From positions 1-22,075 of the IMG/VR virus record IMGVR_UViG_3300041414_000097: DNA of 22,075 nt; one strand, given 5' to 3'. Shown here piece after piece: positions 7,350 to 14,433 of this stretch. The notes under the pieces are model-generated. The model saw only the letters and a program-made list of their open reading frames with translations. It made no database searches and had not been told where the DNA came from. The stretch is from a virus. The translations under genes and the position numbers were made by a program. The first letter of the stretch is position 1; each line of letters begins with the position of its first letter.

Positions 7350-7736
7350 ATGACAGAGTCCACTTCGCCAGCCGAACCGACCGTTCCGACAATCCGGCTC
7401 GCGGGCCGGGAACTGCCGATTCCTGTTTTGGCGCCCAGGCAGAACCGCACGATCGTGCCTGCGCTGCTCGACTTGATCCCGAAGGTCATCGAAGCGCGAT
7501 CATGCGCTCTGGTCGATCCGCAGGATGAATCCAAGGGCATCAATCGGCTCCGTCTGCTCACGCATCTGATCGACACCAGCACCTACGATGCCATGTGCGA
7601 CATCGTCTTCACGGCCATGACACGCGCCCAACCCGATTTCAAACGTATAGAGTTCGACGATCTATCGCTCGACATCGAAGACTTGATTGCGGCGATCTTC
7701 GTCGTCGCACGTCAGTCGGGCGTCATCCGGAACTAA
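7350..7736 (+). CDS. Tail assembly chaperone-like protein, short paralogue
   Basis: This 128-residue protein shares LAPRQNR, an IVP segment, TAMTRAQPDF and ARQSGVI with the product of the preceding gene, so the two arose by duplication. Compared with that protein it has an insertion (about 48-75) and no C-terminal extension. It ends 26 bases before the tape measure gene, consistent with a chaperone that coats the tape measure during tail assembly. No Shine-Dalgarno sequence is close to the ATG, and the nearest GGGAG (7320-7324) is 25 bases away and partly inside a small hairpin. Expression may therefore be low or coupled. The function is inferred from position and paralogy. Confidence 0.55.
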   Translation: MTESTSPAEPTVPTIRLAGRELPIPVLAPRQNRTIVPALLDLIPKVIEARSCALVDPQDESKGINRLRLLTHLIDTSTYDAMCDIVFTAMTRAQPDFKRIEFDDLSLDIEDLIAAIFVVARQSGVIRN

Positions 7737-7762
7737 ATTGCGGATTCTGAAAGGCAAACGCC

Positions 7763-9001
7763 ATGGACAGCACGCTATCCGTAAAGATCACAGCCGATAT
7801 CGGTGATCTTCAGGACAAGTTCGCGGCAGCAAAAGAAGAAACGTCGCAACTTGGCGACGGTCTGAACGCTCTCTCGAGACAGGCGGAAGCCGGCGCGATC
7901 TCAAGCGGTCTGATTCCGCAACTCAAAGACACGGCGGCCGCGGCGAAAGAGGCAGCGGACATCTGGAAGGAGGCCGTCAATCAGATCGGCACTGCGGAGA
8001 GCAGCCTCGTCAAGGATGTCCTGGAGAAGCGCAAAGGCCTCAGCCGCGACATGCTTCAGATCGTCGAGAGGCTCGCCGAGACGGAGATCGCCGATGACGT
8101 CAAAATGTGGACCGCGAAGATTCTCAATGCCACCGTGGCCCAGGGGAAAATCGCCGCGATCGAAAAAGGCGGCGTGTTGTACCGCGCAACGGCAAGCCTG
8201 TTCGGCGAGGGTACTTCCGACGCCAGCGCGGGTGTGACCCAGCAGGGCGCGGGAGGATTAGTGAAGGCTGCTTCGCAGGCATCGGGCGACGCGCAAGGTG
8301 CAGCCCAAACAGCCGCACTTACGTCCAATAGCGCAGCTCTCACCGCGCTGACGGCTGCGCTGACCGGTCATGGAACCGTACCGGCAACGAATACAGCCGC
8401 ACAGTCAGCGGGGGCCGTGGCAACAACCACCAACACGGCAGCAACAGCCACAGGCAGCGTTGCAACAGCAACCCACACCGTCGCAACCACCGGCAACGCG
8501 GTCGCAACCTCCACAAACACTGCGGTTCAATCGACCAATCTAGCTGCCACAGTTGCAAATACGATCGCGACGCTCGCTAACACGATCGCGCTCGATATCG
8601 AAGATGCGATAGAAGCGGTTGGCGACCTCCTCGGTTTCGACACAGGCGCCGACAACATTCCCAATGACATGGTCGCCAGGGTGCACAAGGGCGAGATGAT
8701 CATTCCCGCACATCGCGCCGCTGAAATCCGTGCCTCGGGCGGCTTGGCCGGATGGGAATTGAAGGATGCCTCCCGCTATCGGTCGTCGGCATTAAGCGTC
8801 GGCAGCTTCCAGGCCATGAAGTACGCTGGTGGCCGCGGTGGCGATACAAACTTTCATAATCATTACTACCCGACGATCAACATGCGGGAGCCGGCCGACC
8901 TCAAACGCTTGCTCGGGACAAGCGGCGCCGAGTTTGCCGACTCGATTCAGCGCGGATACCGCGTCGGTTCACCGACGCGTCCATCCGGCCGTACGGTTTA
9001 G
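7763..9001 (+). CDS. Tail tape measure protein (short)
   Basis: This 412-residue protein probably sets tail length and is threaded through the tube. Residues 1-130 are helical, starting LSVKITADIGDLQDKFAAAK, a typical tape measure opening. Residues 184-204 and 209-278 are Ala/Thr-rich heptad repeats. Residues ~290-325 have the motif FDTGADNIPNDMVARVHKGE followed by MIIPA, a hallmark of tape measure proteins. The C-terminus (NFHNHYYPTINMREPADL) also fits. At about 1.5 angstrom per residue, a rule of thumb for helical tape measures, the tail would be only about 60 nm. Most siphophage tape measures are much longer, whereas those of gene transfer agents are short. AAAGG lies about 8 bases upstream of the ATG. 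The gene sits between the chaperone-like pair and the distal tail gene. Confidence 0.78.
   Translation: MDSTLSVKITADIGDLQDKFAAAKEETSQLGDGLNALSRQAEAGAISSGLIPQLKDTAAAAKEAADIWKEAVNQIGTAESSLVKDVLEKRKGLSRDMLQIVERLAETEIADDVKMWTAKILNATVAQGKIAAIEKGGVLYRATASLFGEGTSDASAGVTQQGAGGLVKAASQASGDAQGAAQTAALTSNSAALTALTAALTGHGTVPATNTAAQSAGAVATTTNTAATATGSVATATHTVATTGNAVATSTNTAVQSTNLAATVANTIATLANTIALDIEDAIEAVGDLLGFDTGADNIPNDMVARVHKGEMIIPAHRAAEIRASGGLAGWELKDASRYRSSALSVGSFQAMKYAGGRGGDTNFHNHYYPTINMREPADLKRLLGTSGAEFADSIQRGYRVGSPTRPSGRTV
8387..8596 (+). repeat. Ten tandem 21-bp (heptad) repeats in the tape measure gene
   Basis: Residues 209-278 divide into ten heptads: TNTAAQS, AGAVATT, TNTAATA, TGSVATA, THTVATT, GNAVATS, TNTAVQS, TNLAATV, ANTIATL, ANTIALD. 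Three further AALT heptads (184-204) precede them after a 4-residue break. The DNA has the same 21-base period with diverged copies, so this is a coding repeat and not a CRISPR-like array. Confidence 0.8.
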
Positions 9002-9053
9002 ACGAAGGCACCCTTCTCGTTCATTCGCTCACGCTTAACTCGAGCCCAAACCT

Positions 9054-10046
9054 ATGACGTATCTGCTCTACCCCAGGGCATTTCCGGGCCTGGCACCGGA
9101 AATCACACGACGCCCAAAGCACTCGATCGAACTGCAATCACATCAATCGGGTGCAGAGGTCAGGGTGTCCTACTGGTCGGAACCTCTGTGGGAATGGGAC
9201 ATCGCATACAATGTGCTGCGTGACGGTCACCGCGATGGCATAGCTTACGATGAGTTGCGGCAGATCGAGGGAATGTTTCTCGCTTGTTCCGGTTCACTGT
9301 TGGGATTTCAGTTCTGGGATTGCGACGATCACCAGGTGTTCCAGCAGGCCTTCGCCACTACTGACGGGCTTTCCAGTGCGTATACGCTCGTTCGAACCCT
9401 GGGCGCCAATAACCCCGCTATGGGATACCTCGGCACGGAGGCAATCGGATTCTTGGATCTGAACCGGCCCTTCAACCTCTACGCAGACGGGTCGGCCATG
9501 CCGGTTTCTCCCACCGATCCGATTTTTGGTTACTCGCTCTCAACATCCGCACCAAAACAGCAGCAGATCGTGTTCAATGAAGCGCCGCCTGCTGGACACG
9601 TTCTGAGCGCAGACCTTTCCTATCTCTATTATGCCCGATTCAATGCGGACTCGCAGGACTTCGAGAAGTTCATGCATCAGCTCTGGGGCCTGAAGAAGGT
9701 AACACTGGTCAGCCTGCGATTTGGCTCGGGCGGATCGTCGCTACCGCAATCAACATCGCAGGCGGCGGGGCGTTCGATCACAGTCTATGCTTCCCCCCTG
9801 CAACTCATGAATACCGACGGCTACGTTGGCATCACAAATGCCACCGGAACGACGCTTGCCATTGACCTTCCGATCTATCCCAGCGCAAACCAGGTCGTGA
9901 AGCTCGCCGACGAAGGCGGAAATGCGGGCACTAACAACTGGATGATCCAATACGACGGTGCGCCGGTGGCCAACGTCGTCGTCAGCGGCGGCTTCGTTTC
10001 GCTGAGATGGAATGGCGACACATGGTTTCAGATCGGCGCTCAGTAG
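9054..10046 (+). CDS. Distal tail protein, DUF2460 type, with C-terminal beta module
   Basis: This 330-residue protein resembles the DUF2460 family (gene 12 of the Rhodobacter gene transfer agent), a distal-tail ring protein joining the tube to the tip. Residues 1-95 include YPRAFPGLAPEITRRPKHS and SEPLWEWDIAYNVLR. Residues ~100-200 form the usual beta insertion, ending in VFNEAPPAGHVLSADLSYLY and YYARFNADSQDFE, which is characteristic of the family. Residues 238-330 are an additional domain homologous to the C-terminus of the tip protein encoded at 11443. There is no strong ribosome binding site before the ATG at 9054. The stop TAG abuts the GTG of the next gene, implying coupled translation. 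The domain call rests on remembered family patterns and gene order. Confidence 0.75.
   Translation: MTYLLYPRAFPGLAPEITRRPKHSIELQSHQSGAEVRVSYWSEPLWEWDIAYNVLRDGHRDGIAYDELRQIEGMFLACSGSLLGFQFWDCDDHQVFQQAFATTDGLSSAYTLVRTLGANNPAMGYLGTEAIGFLDLNRPFNLYADGSAMPVSPTDPIFGYSLSTSAPKQQQIVFNEAPPAGHVLSADLSYLYYARFNADSQDFEKFMHQLWGLKKVTLVSLRFGSGGSSLPQSTSQAAGRSITVYASPLQLMNTDGYVGITNATGTTLAIDLPIYPSANQVVKLADEGGNAGTNNWMIQYDGAPVANVVVSGGFVSLRWNGDTWFQIGAQ
9765..10043 (+). repeat. C-terminal beta module shared with the tip gene (copy 1)
   Basis: Residues 238-330 of the distal tail protein. GRSITVYASPL, LAIDLP, LADEGGNAGTNNW and VSLRWNGDTW line up with GRSVTVSASPL, LAIDLP, LADEGGNAATFNW and ISLHWTGAVW in the tip protein. 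The DNA is also similar: the stretch from 9903 matches that from 14224 closely over about 23 bases. Such DE(S)GNA-type modules are frequent at the ends of tail fibre proteins. Confidence 0.8.
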
Positions 10047-10943
10047 GTGCGCGGTGCATCCCTAGCTCTGCAGGACTACCTGCGCACACGCGCACCTTGC
10101 TGGATCGCCGAACTCTTTTCAATCACTCTGGCCGATGGCGTGACTCAATTTCTTTGGACGAGCTTTGATGAAAATATCTGCTATGGCGGCTCAACATGGT
10201 CAGCGCTCGGCAGTCTCATCAAACGCTCGCGTATGACGCTCAGGAGCACCGTGGAAGTTCCCGAGCTGGAAGTCGCGCTAACAGCTCTGGACTCGGTTCA
10301 GTTGCAGGGCATCGATCTAAAGCTGGCGGTACACAACGGCGTTCTCGACGGAGCGAGACTTTCCATGCAGCGGGTGTTCATGCCGGCTCCAGGCGATACG
10401 TCTCTTGGCCCGGTCCTGATGTTTGGTGGACGCATCAGTCAGGCAGTGATCACCGCTGCCGGCATTACCTTCACCGCGAAAGGTGATAACGTGCTGATGA
10501 ACCAGCAAACGCCCAGAAACCTCTACCAGACAACGTGCCTGCACACGTTCTGCGATTCCGGTTGCACGCTTCTCGAGGCGAACTATACGATCGCAAATTC
10601 GGTGGGTAATGGGGCAACCACAAGCTTTGTCCCGTGGGGCACTGCGCCGTCCAATCCCGCACTTTTTGTGCTTGGGAAGATCACGTTCAACGCAGCTGAG
10701 GAAGGTGGCGGCGTATGCGCCGCTCAAGTCCGGTCTGTCCGCAACGCGAACTCCAAGGGCGTGTATCTAACCTACCCGCTCTATGGCACACCAAACGCAG
10801 GCGATGCATTCAGCGTGTTGATTGGTTGCGCGCGTTCGCTGAACTCATGCCAGAACCGAACGGATGACAACGGCAACGTTGTCGATAATTCGCAAAATTT
10901 TCGCGGCGAACCATGGGTTCCACAGGCCGAGTACGGCGTATGA
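10047..10943 (+). CDS. Tail hub protein, DUF2163 / lambda gpL type, probable Fe-S site
   Basis: This 298-residue protein is like gene 13 of the Rhodobacter gene transfer agent and lambda gpL, a hub protein of the tail tip. Residues 1-155 contain the usual N-terminal beta barrel region (CWIAELFSITLADGVTQFLW, then FGGRISQAVI). The C-terminal part has C164-x8-C173 and C261-x6-C268, followed by NFRGEPWVPQ near the end, which is typical of this family. The two cysteine spacings match, as far as I recall, the cysteines that hold a [4Fe-4S] cluster in lambda gpL. Further cysteines are C169 and C224. The GTG start directly follows the previous TAG without any gap. The stop overlaps the next ATG (ATGA). 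Both suggest translational coupling within the tip block. Confidence 0.8.
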   Translation: MRGASLALQDYLRTRAPCWIAELFSITLADGVTQFLWTSFDENICYGGSTWSALGSLIKRSRMTLRSTVEVPELEVALTALDSVQLQGIDLKLAVHNGVLDGARLSMQRVFMPAPGDTSLGPVLMFGGRISQAVITAAGITFTAKGDNVLMNQQTPRNLYQTTCLHTFCDSGCTLLEANYTIANSVGNGATTSFVPWGTAPSNPALFVLGKITFNAAEEGGGVCAAQVRSVRNANSKGVYLTYPLYGTPNAGDAFSVLIGCARSLNSCQNRTDDNGNVVDNSQNFRGEPWVPQAEYGV

Positions 10944-11419
10944 CGGAATCTGAGGAACGCGCCAAAGTGGTTGCCGAAGCGCTGACGTGGACCGGCACGC
11001 CATTCCGAGACCAATCGGACATAAAGGGCGCCGGCGTGGATTGCGCAATGCTGTTGGTGCGTACCTTCGTTGACACCGGTGTCGTTCCGGCGTTCGACCC
11101 AAGGCCCTACTCGCCGCAATGGCACTTGCATCACAGTGAGGAAAAGTTCCTCACGATCATCGAAACGCTCGGCACCGAAGTCAGACGGCCTCCAATTCCC
11201 GGCGACGTCATTGTCTACAAATTCGGCCGCTGCTTCAGTCACGGCGCACTCGTGACCAGTGAGGAAAACATCATCCATGCCTGGTATCTGGAACAGCACG
11301 TAACGATCACGCCGGTACGGGACAGCAAGCTCTGTCAAATGAACAATGGCCGCCCCCGGCCGCACAAGTTGTTCGATTGCTGGGCTTCCAGGTGTCCAGC
11401 GGGGCATTTGCCTTCTTAG
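10940..11419 (+). CDS. NlpC/P60-family tail peptidoglycan hydrolase
   Basis: This 159-residue protein probably cleaves peptidoglycan cross-links at the tail tip during DNA entry, as lambda gpK and gene 14 of the Rhodobacter gene transfer agent do. The catalytic triad is visible: Cys35 in GVDCAML, His101 in FSHGALV, and a third polar residue, probably His113 in IIHAW. The N-terminal helix AKVVAEALTWTGTPF and the segment PIPGDVIVYKFG are typical. An in-frame ATG at 10913 would add nine residues, but the ATG at 10940 forms an ATGA overlap with the upstream stop and is preferred. It lies between the hub protein and the large tip protein, the standard order. Confidence 0.86.
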   Translation: MTESEERAKVVAEALTWTGTPFRDQSDIKGAGVDCAMLLVRTFVDTGVVPAFDPRPYSPQWHLHHSEEKFLTIIETLGTEVRRPPIPGDVIVYKFGRCFSHGALVTSEENIIHAWYLEQHVTITPVRDSKLCQMNNGRPRPHKLFDCWASRCPAGHLPS

Positions 11420-11442
11420 TGCGTCACTAAGAGTGAACCGAC

Positions 11443-14364
11443 ATGGCAGGTATGTTTTCCAGCGGAACCAACACGCAGGTACCCCGCTACACCCAACTCC
11501 AAGTTCAGACAAGCGCGCAGGGACTGCCCGTTCCCCTCTGCTGGGGCGCGGTGCGCGGCGCCTTCAATCTCATCTGGAATGGCAACTTCAATTCGGAACC
11601 GGTCAGCGGCAAAGGAGGGGGCGGGAAAGGCGGCGCGAAGGGCGGACAACAATACACATATTCGACGGCCTTCATCGGCGGTCTCTGCGAGGGGGCGCTC
11701 ACAGATATGAACACCCTGTTTCCGGATCTGTACCCGAACGCGAACACCTTCATCGGCAGAGTCTGGCGCGACCAGGCGCAGATGACCACGCTATCAAAGT
11801 TGAATGTTATTCCATTTCAAGGCGAGGCTGGCCAATCGACCTGGCCATACCTTGCTTCAAATTTCCCAAGCGAAGCGATTCCGTATTCAGCGCTGGCTTA
11901 CGTCGCATCGTCTAAATACGACCTTGGATACTCTCCGTCCTTGCCGGATCACAGCTTCGAACTGTTCGGCAAGTACTGCGGCTCGTACACGCAGCCGATG
12001 GAACAGTTTACGCCGACTGGAAACATCCAGGTCGCCGTGCAGGGTGGGGCCGTCTACTCGTCGAGCGACTCGTTCTTCGACGGCATTGAGTTCACCTATC
12101 AAGGACCGACCACGAACCCGAGCGCAAATGTCTACCTGTTCACTCCACCCGGACCAGCCGGCACGCGCGGCAGCGGCACGCTTACACTGGTGAGCGGGTC
12201 AGGTCCGACCGCAATTCCATACAGTGCTGCAGAGAACGTCAGCGCGCCTGTTCTCGACGCGAACCCGGCAGACGTGATTGAGGATTTTCTGACGAACCCC
12301 CAATACGCTATCGGTCTGACTTCGGGCGCCATCGACTCGGTAAGTCTGGAGTTCTATCGCACCTACTGTGCTGCGCAAGGATTGTTCATTTCGCCCTTGC
12401 TCTCCGACCAGGAGCAGATGAGTCAGACGATCGACCGTTGGGCATCGATCACCAACACGCTGATCTTTTGGAGCGAGGGTATGCTGAAGTTCGTGCCGCT
12501 GGGCGATTCCGCCATCACCAACACCGGCATTGCACCCAATGTTTCCTTTACGCCGAATCTCTCCGTCGCTTACGGCCTGACCTATGATGATTATATCGAC
12601 AAGGGACACCATGGCCGTTCAGGCGAAGCGGCGCCGCCTCTGCAGGTGACGCGCATCGATCCGGCAGACGCACCCAATCACGTCAAGGTTGAAGTGAAGG
12701 ATCGCGCCAACGCTTACAACACCGCTCCCATAGAGTGGCAGGATCAGGCACTTGTCGACCAATTCGGGCAGATTAACTCCAACGTTACAGATGCTCATGA
12801 GATTTGCAGCATCTCGACGGGAAATATCGTTGCCCAGTTGATCGGGCAGCGACTCGCTTACCAGCGTAATACCTACGCCTTCACGCTGGGGGCGGAATTT
12901 TCCCTGCTCGAGCCTGGCGACATCGTCACGGTTACCGAGCCGCACATTGGCATTTTCAATCAGCCGGTACGCATCAAGACGATCGACGAGGATGACAAAT
13001 ACAATCTGGCGATCACTGCCGAAGAATTTCCGGGAACGCTGGGTACCGCAATCGCACCCGACATCGTCGGTGCGCAGCAATCCGGCGGGGGAACCGGCGG
13101 CTACGATCAATATGTCGATCCGGGCAATGCAAATCCACCCTGCGTGTTCGAACCCAATTCGGCGCTGACGGGAGGAGTTGCGCAGGTCTGGATTTCATTG
13201 AGTGGTGGCGCGAGCTGGGGCGGCAGCATTGTTCTGGTCAGTTTCGACGGGACAAACTACAATCAAATCGGATTCATCACCGCGCCTGCTCCGCAGGGTG
13301 CCACGACTGCGGATCTGCCATCGTTTTCAGGCGCGAACCCTGACACAACCCACACCCTAGCGGTCGACCTCACCGAGTCCGGCGCTGTTCTGCCCACCAA
13401 TGCGACGGACGCAGACGCACAGGCGTATCGTACGCTGTGCTATGTTACGTCGAGCTTCACAGTATCTGACGACGCAGCGACGCTGCCCGACACTGGCGAA
13501 TTGCTCGCCTATGGAAATGTTGCGCAGGGCGCCACGGCCGAGCAGTTCAACATCAGCTATCTCGAACGGGGACTTTATGGAACAGAAGCTCCGGATCATC
13601 CGGAAGGTTCGTTTTTCACCCGCGTGGAGCTCGGTCAGACAGACCCCCCAGGTAATTGTGTGCTGATCTATGATCTGCCGACCCAGTATATCGGCACGAC
13701 GATCTATCTGAAATTCCTCGGCTACAACACCTTCGGCAACGAGCTGCAGGATCCAAGCGACGTTGTTGCATATGCATACACGACGACCGGCGCGGGTTTC
13801 GGTGGCGGCGGGGCCGGAGTACCGATCGAGCCGACAGGATTGACGGCGACGGGCATCCCCGGCGGCATAGCTCTCTCGTGGAACGCGAATCCGCCAACCG
13901 ACAACGTCCTGTACTACGATGTCTACCGGGACGGCCTGTTGATATTCGAGGGTAACGTCACGAACTGGACAGACACGAGCGTGGTTCCTGGCGCTTCGCA
14001 CACCTACGCGGTCGAAGCTGTGAATATCGCCGGAGATTCTGTGCCAAGCGCAAGTGCGACGGCTGCCGCGTCGGCGTCCGTAAACGGCGGCCGCTCCGTC
14101 ACGGTGAGCGCGTCGCCGCTCCCGATCCTGACAAGCGACAATTACGTGGGGGTCACCAACACGAGTGGGGCCGCGTTGGCGATCGATCTACCCTCGACGC
14201 CGGCGACCAATCAGGATGTCCGCCTCGCCGACGAAGGTGGAAACGCCGCCACGTTTAACTGGACAGTCAGGAACACGGGCGGCGCGATAGTCGGCACCGT
14301 CGCGGTCGATGGCGGCGGCATCTCGCTGCATTGGACCGGCGCCGTGTGGCAGCAAGTTTTCTAA
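11443..14364 (+). CDS. Tail tip / host attachment protein with FN3 and C-terminal beta module
   Basis: This 973-residue protein corresponds to the central tip protein of lambda-like and gene-transfer-agent tails (gpJ/gene 15 role). Residues ~1-110 have a Gly/Lys-rich loop (55-68) and the segment YTYSTAFIGGLCEGALTDMN. Residues ~265-535 match the 'phage tail protein 3' pattern: ADVIEDFLTNPQYAIGL, FYRTYCAAQGLFISPLLSDQ, then ALVDQFGQ and LAYQRNTYAFTLGAEFSLLE. A 70-residue beta insertion occupies about 195-262. Residues ~560-790 are beta-rich and include a conserved ERGLYGTEAPDH. A fibronectin-III-like domain covers ~795-880, and residues 883-973 duplicate the C-terminal module of the distal tail protein. 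The 23-base gap to the hydrolase gene and a weak GAGTG precede the ATG. It probably reaches the receptor or cell envelope. Confidence 0.8.
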   Translation: MAGMFSSGTNTQVPRYTQLQVQTSAQGLPVPLCWGAVRGAFNLIWNGNFNSEPVSGKGGGGKGGAKGGQQYTYSTAFIGGLCEGALTDMNTLFPDLYPNANTFIGRVWRDQAQMTTLSKLNVIPFQGEAGQSTWPYLASNFPSEAIPYSALAYVASSKYDLGYSPSLPDHSFELFGKYCGSYTQPMEQFTPTGNIQVAVQGGAVYSSSDSFFDGIEFTYQGPTTNPSANVYLFTPPGPAGTRGSGTLTLVSGSGPTAIPYSAAENVSAPVLDANPADVIEDFLTNPQYAIGLTSGAIDSVSLEFYRTYCAAQGLFISPLLSDQEQMSQTIDRWASITNTLIFWSEGMLKFVPLGDSAITNTGIAPNVSFTPNLSVAYGLTYDDYIDKGHHGRSGEAAPPLQVTRIDPADAPNHVKVEVKDRANAYNTAPIEWQDQALVDQFGQINSNVTDAHEICSISTGNIVAQLIGQRLAYQRNTYAFTLGAEFSLLEPGDIVTVTEPHIGIFNQPVRIKTIDEDDKYNLAITAEEFPGTLGTAIAPDIVGAQQSGGGTGGYDQYVDPGNANPPCVFEPNSALTGGVAQVWISLSGGASWGGSIVLVSFDGTNYNQIGFITAPAPQGATTADLPSFSGANPDTTHTLAVDLTESGAVLPTNATDADAQAYRTLCYVTSSFTVSDDAATLPDTGELLAYGNVAQGATAEQFNISYLERGLYGTEAPDHPEGSFFTRVELGQTDPPGNCVLIYDLPTQYIGTTIYLKFLGYNTFGNELQDPSDVVAYAYTTTGAGFGGGGAGVPIEPTGLTATGIPGGIALSWNANPPTDNVLYYDVYRDGLLIFEGNVTNWTDTSVVPGASHTYAVEAVNIAGDSVPSASATAAASASVNGGRSVTVSASPLPILTSDNYVGVTNTSGAALAIDLPSTPATNQDVRLADEGGNAATFNWTVRNTGGAIVGTVAVDGGGISLHWTGAVWQQVF
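14089..14361 (+). repeat. C-terminal beta module shared with the distal tail gene (copy 2)
   Basis: Residues 883-973 of the tip protein, homologous to residues 238-330 of the product of the gene at 9054. Both copies are at the extreme C-terminus of their protein, which suggests the module moved as a unit. Confidence 0.8.
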
Positions 14365-14433
14365 CGCAAAGCCCGGCGCCGGCCGATCTATCCATTCCCT
14401 ACTCGCCGTTCGCCCTCGTTCGAAAGGACCATC

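Noticed and set aside
6757-7736. Programmed frameshift joining the two chaperone-like frames
   Set aside because: The frames are separated by 59 bases, each has its own N-terminal domain and start, and no slippery heptamer is evident at the end of the first.
8387-8596. Tandem repeats as a CRISPR-like or noncoding array
   Set aside because: The 21-base period equals seven codons in an open frame, and copies vary mostly in a codon-compatible way. There are no separate spacers.
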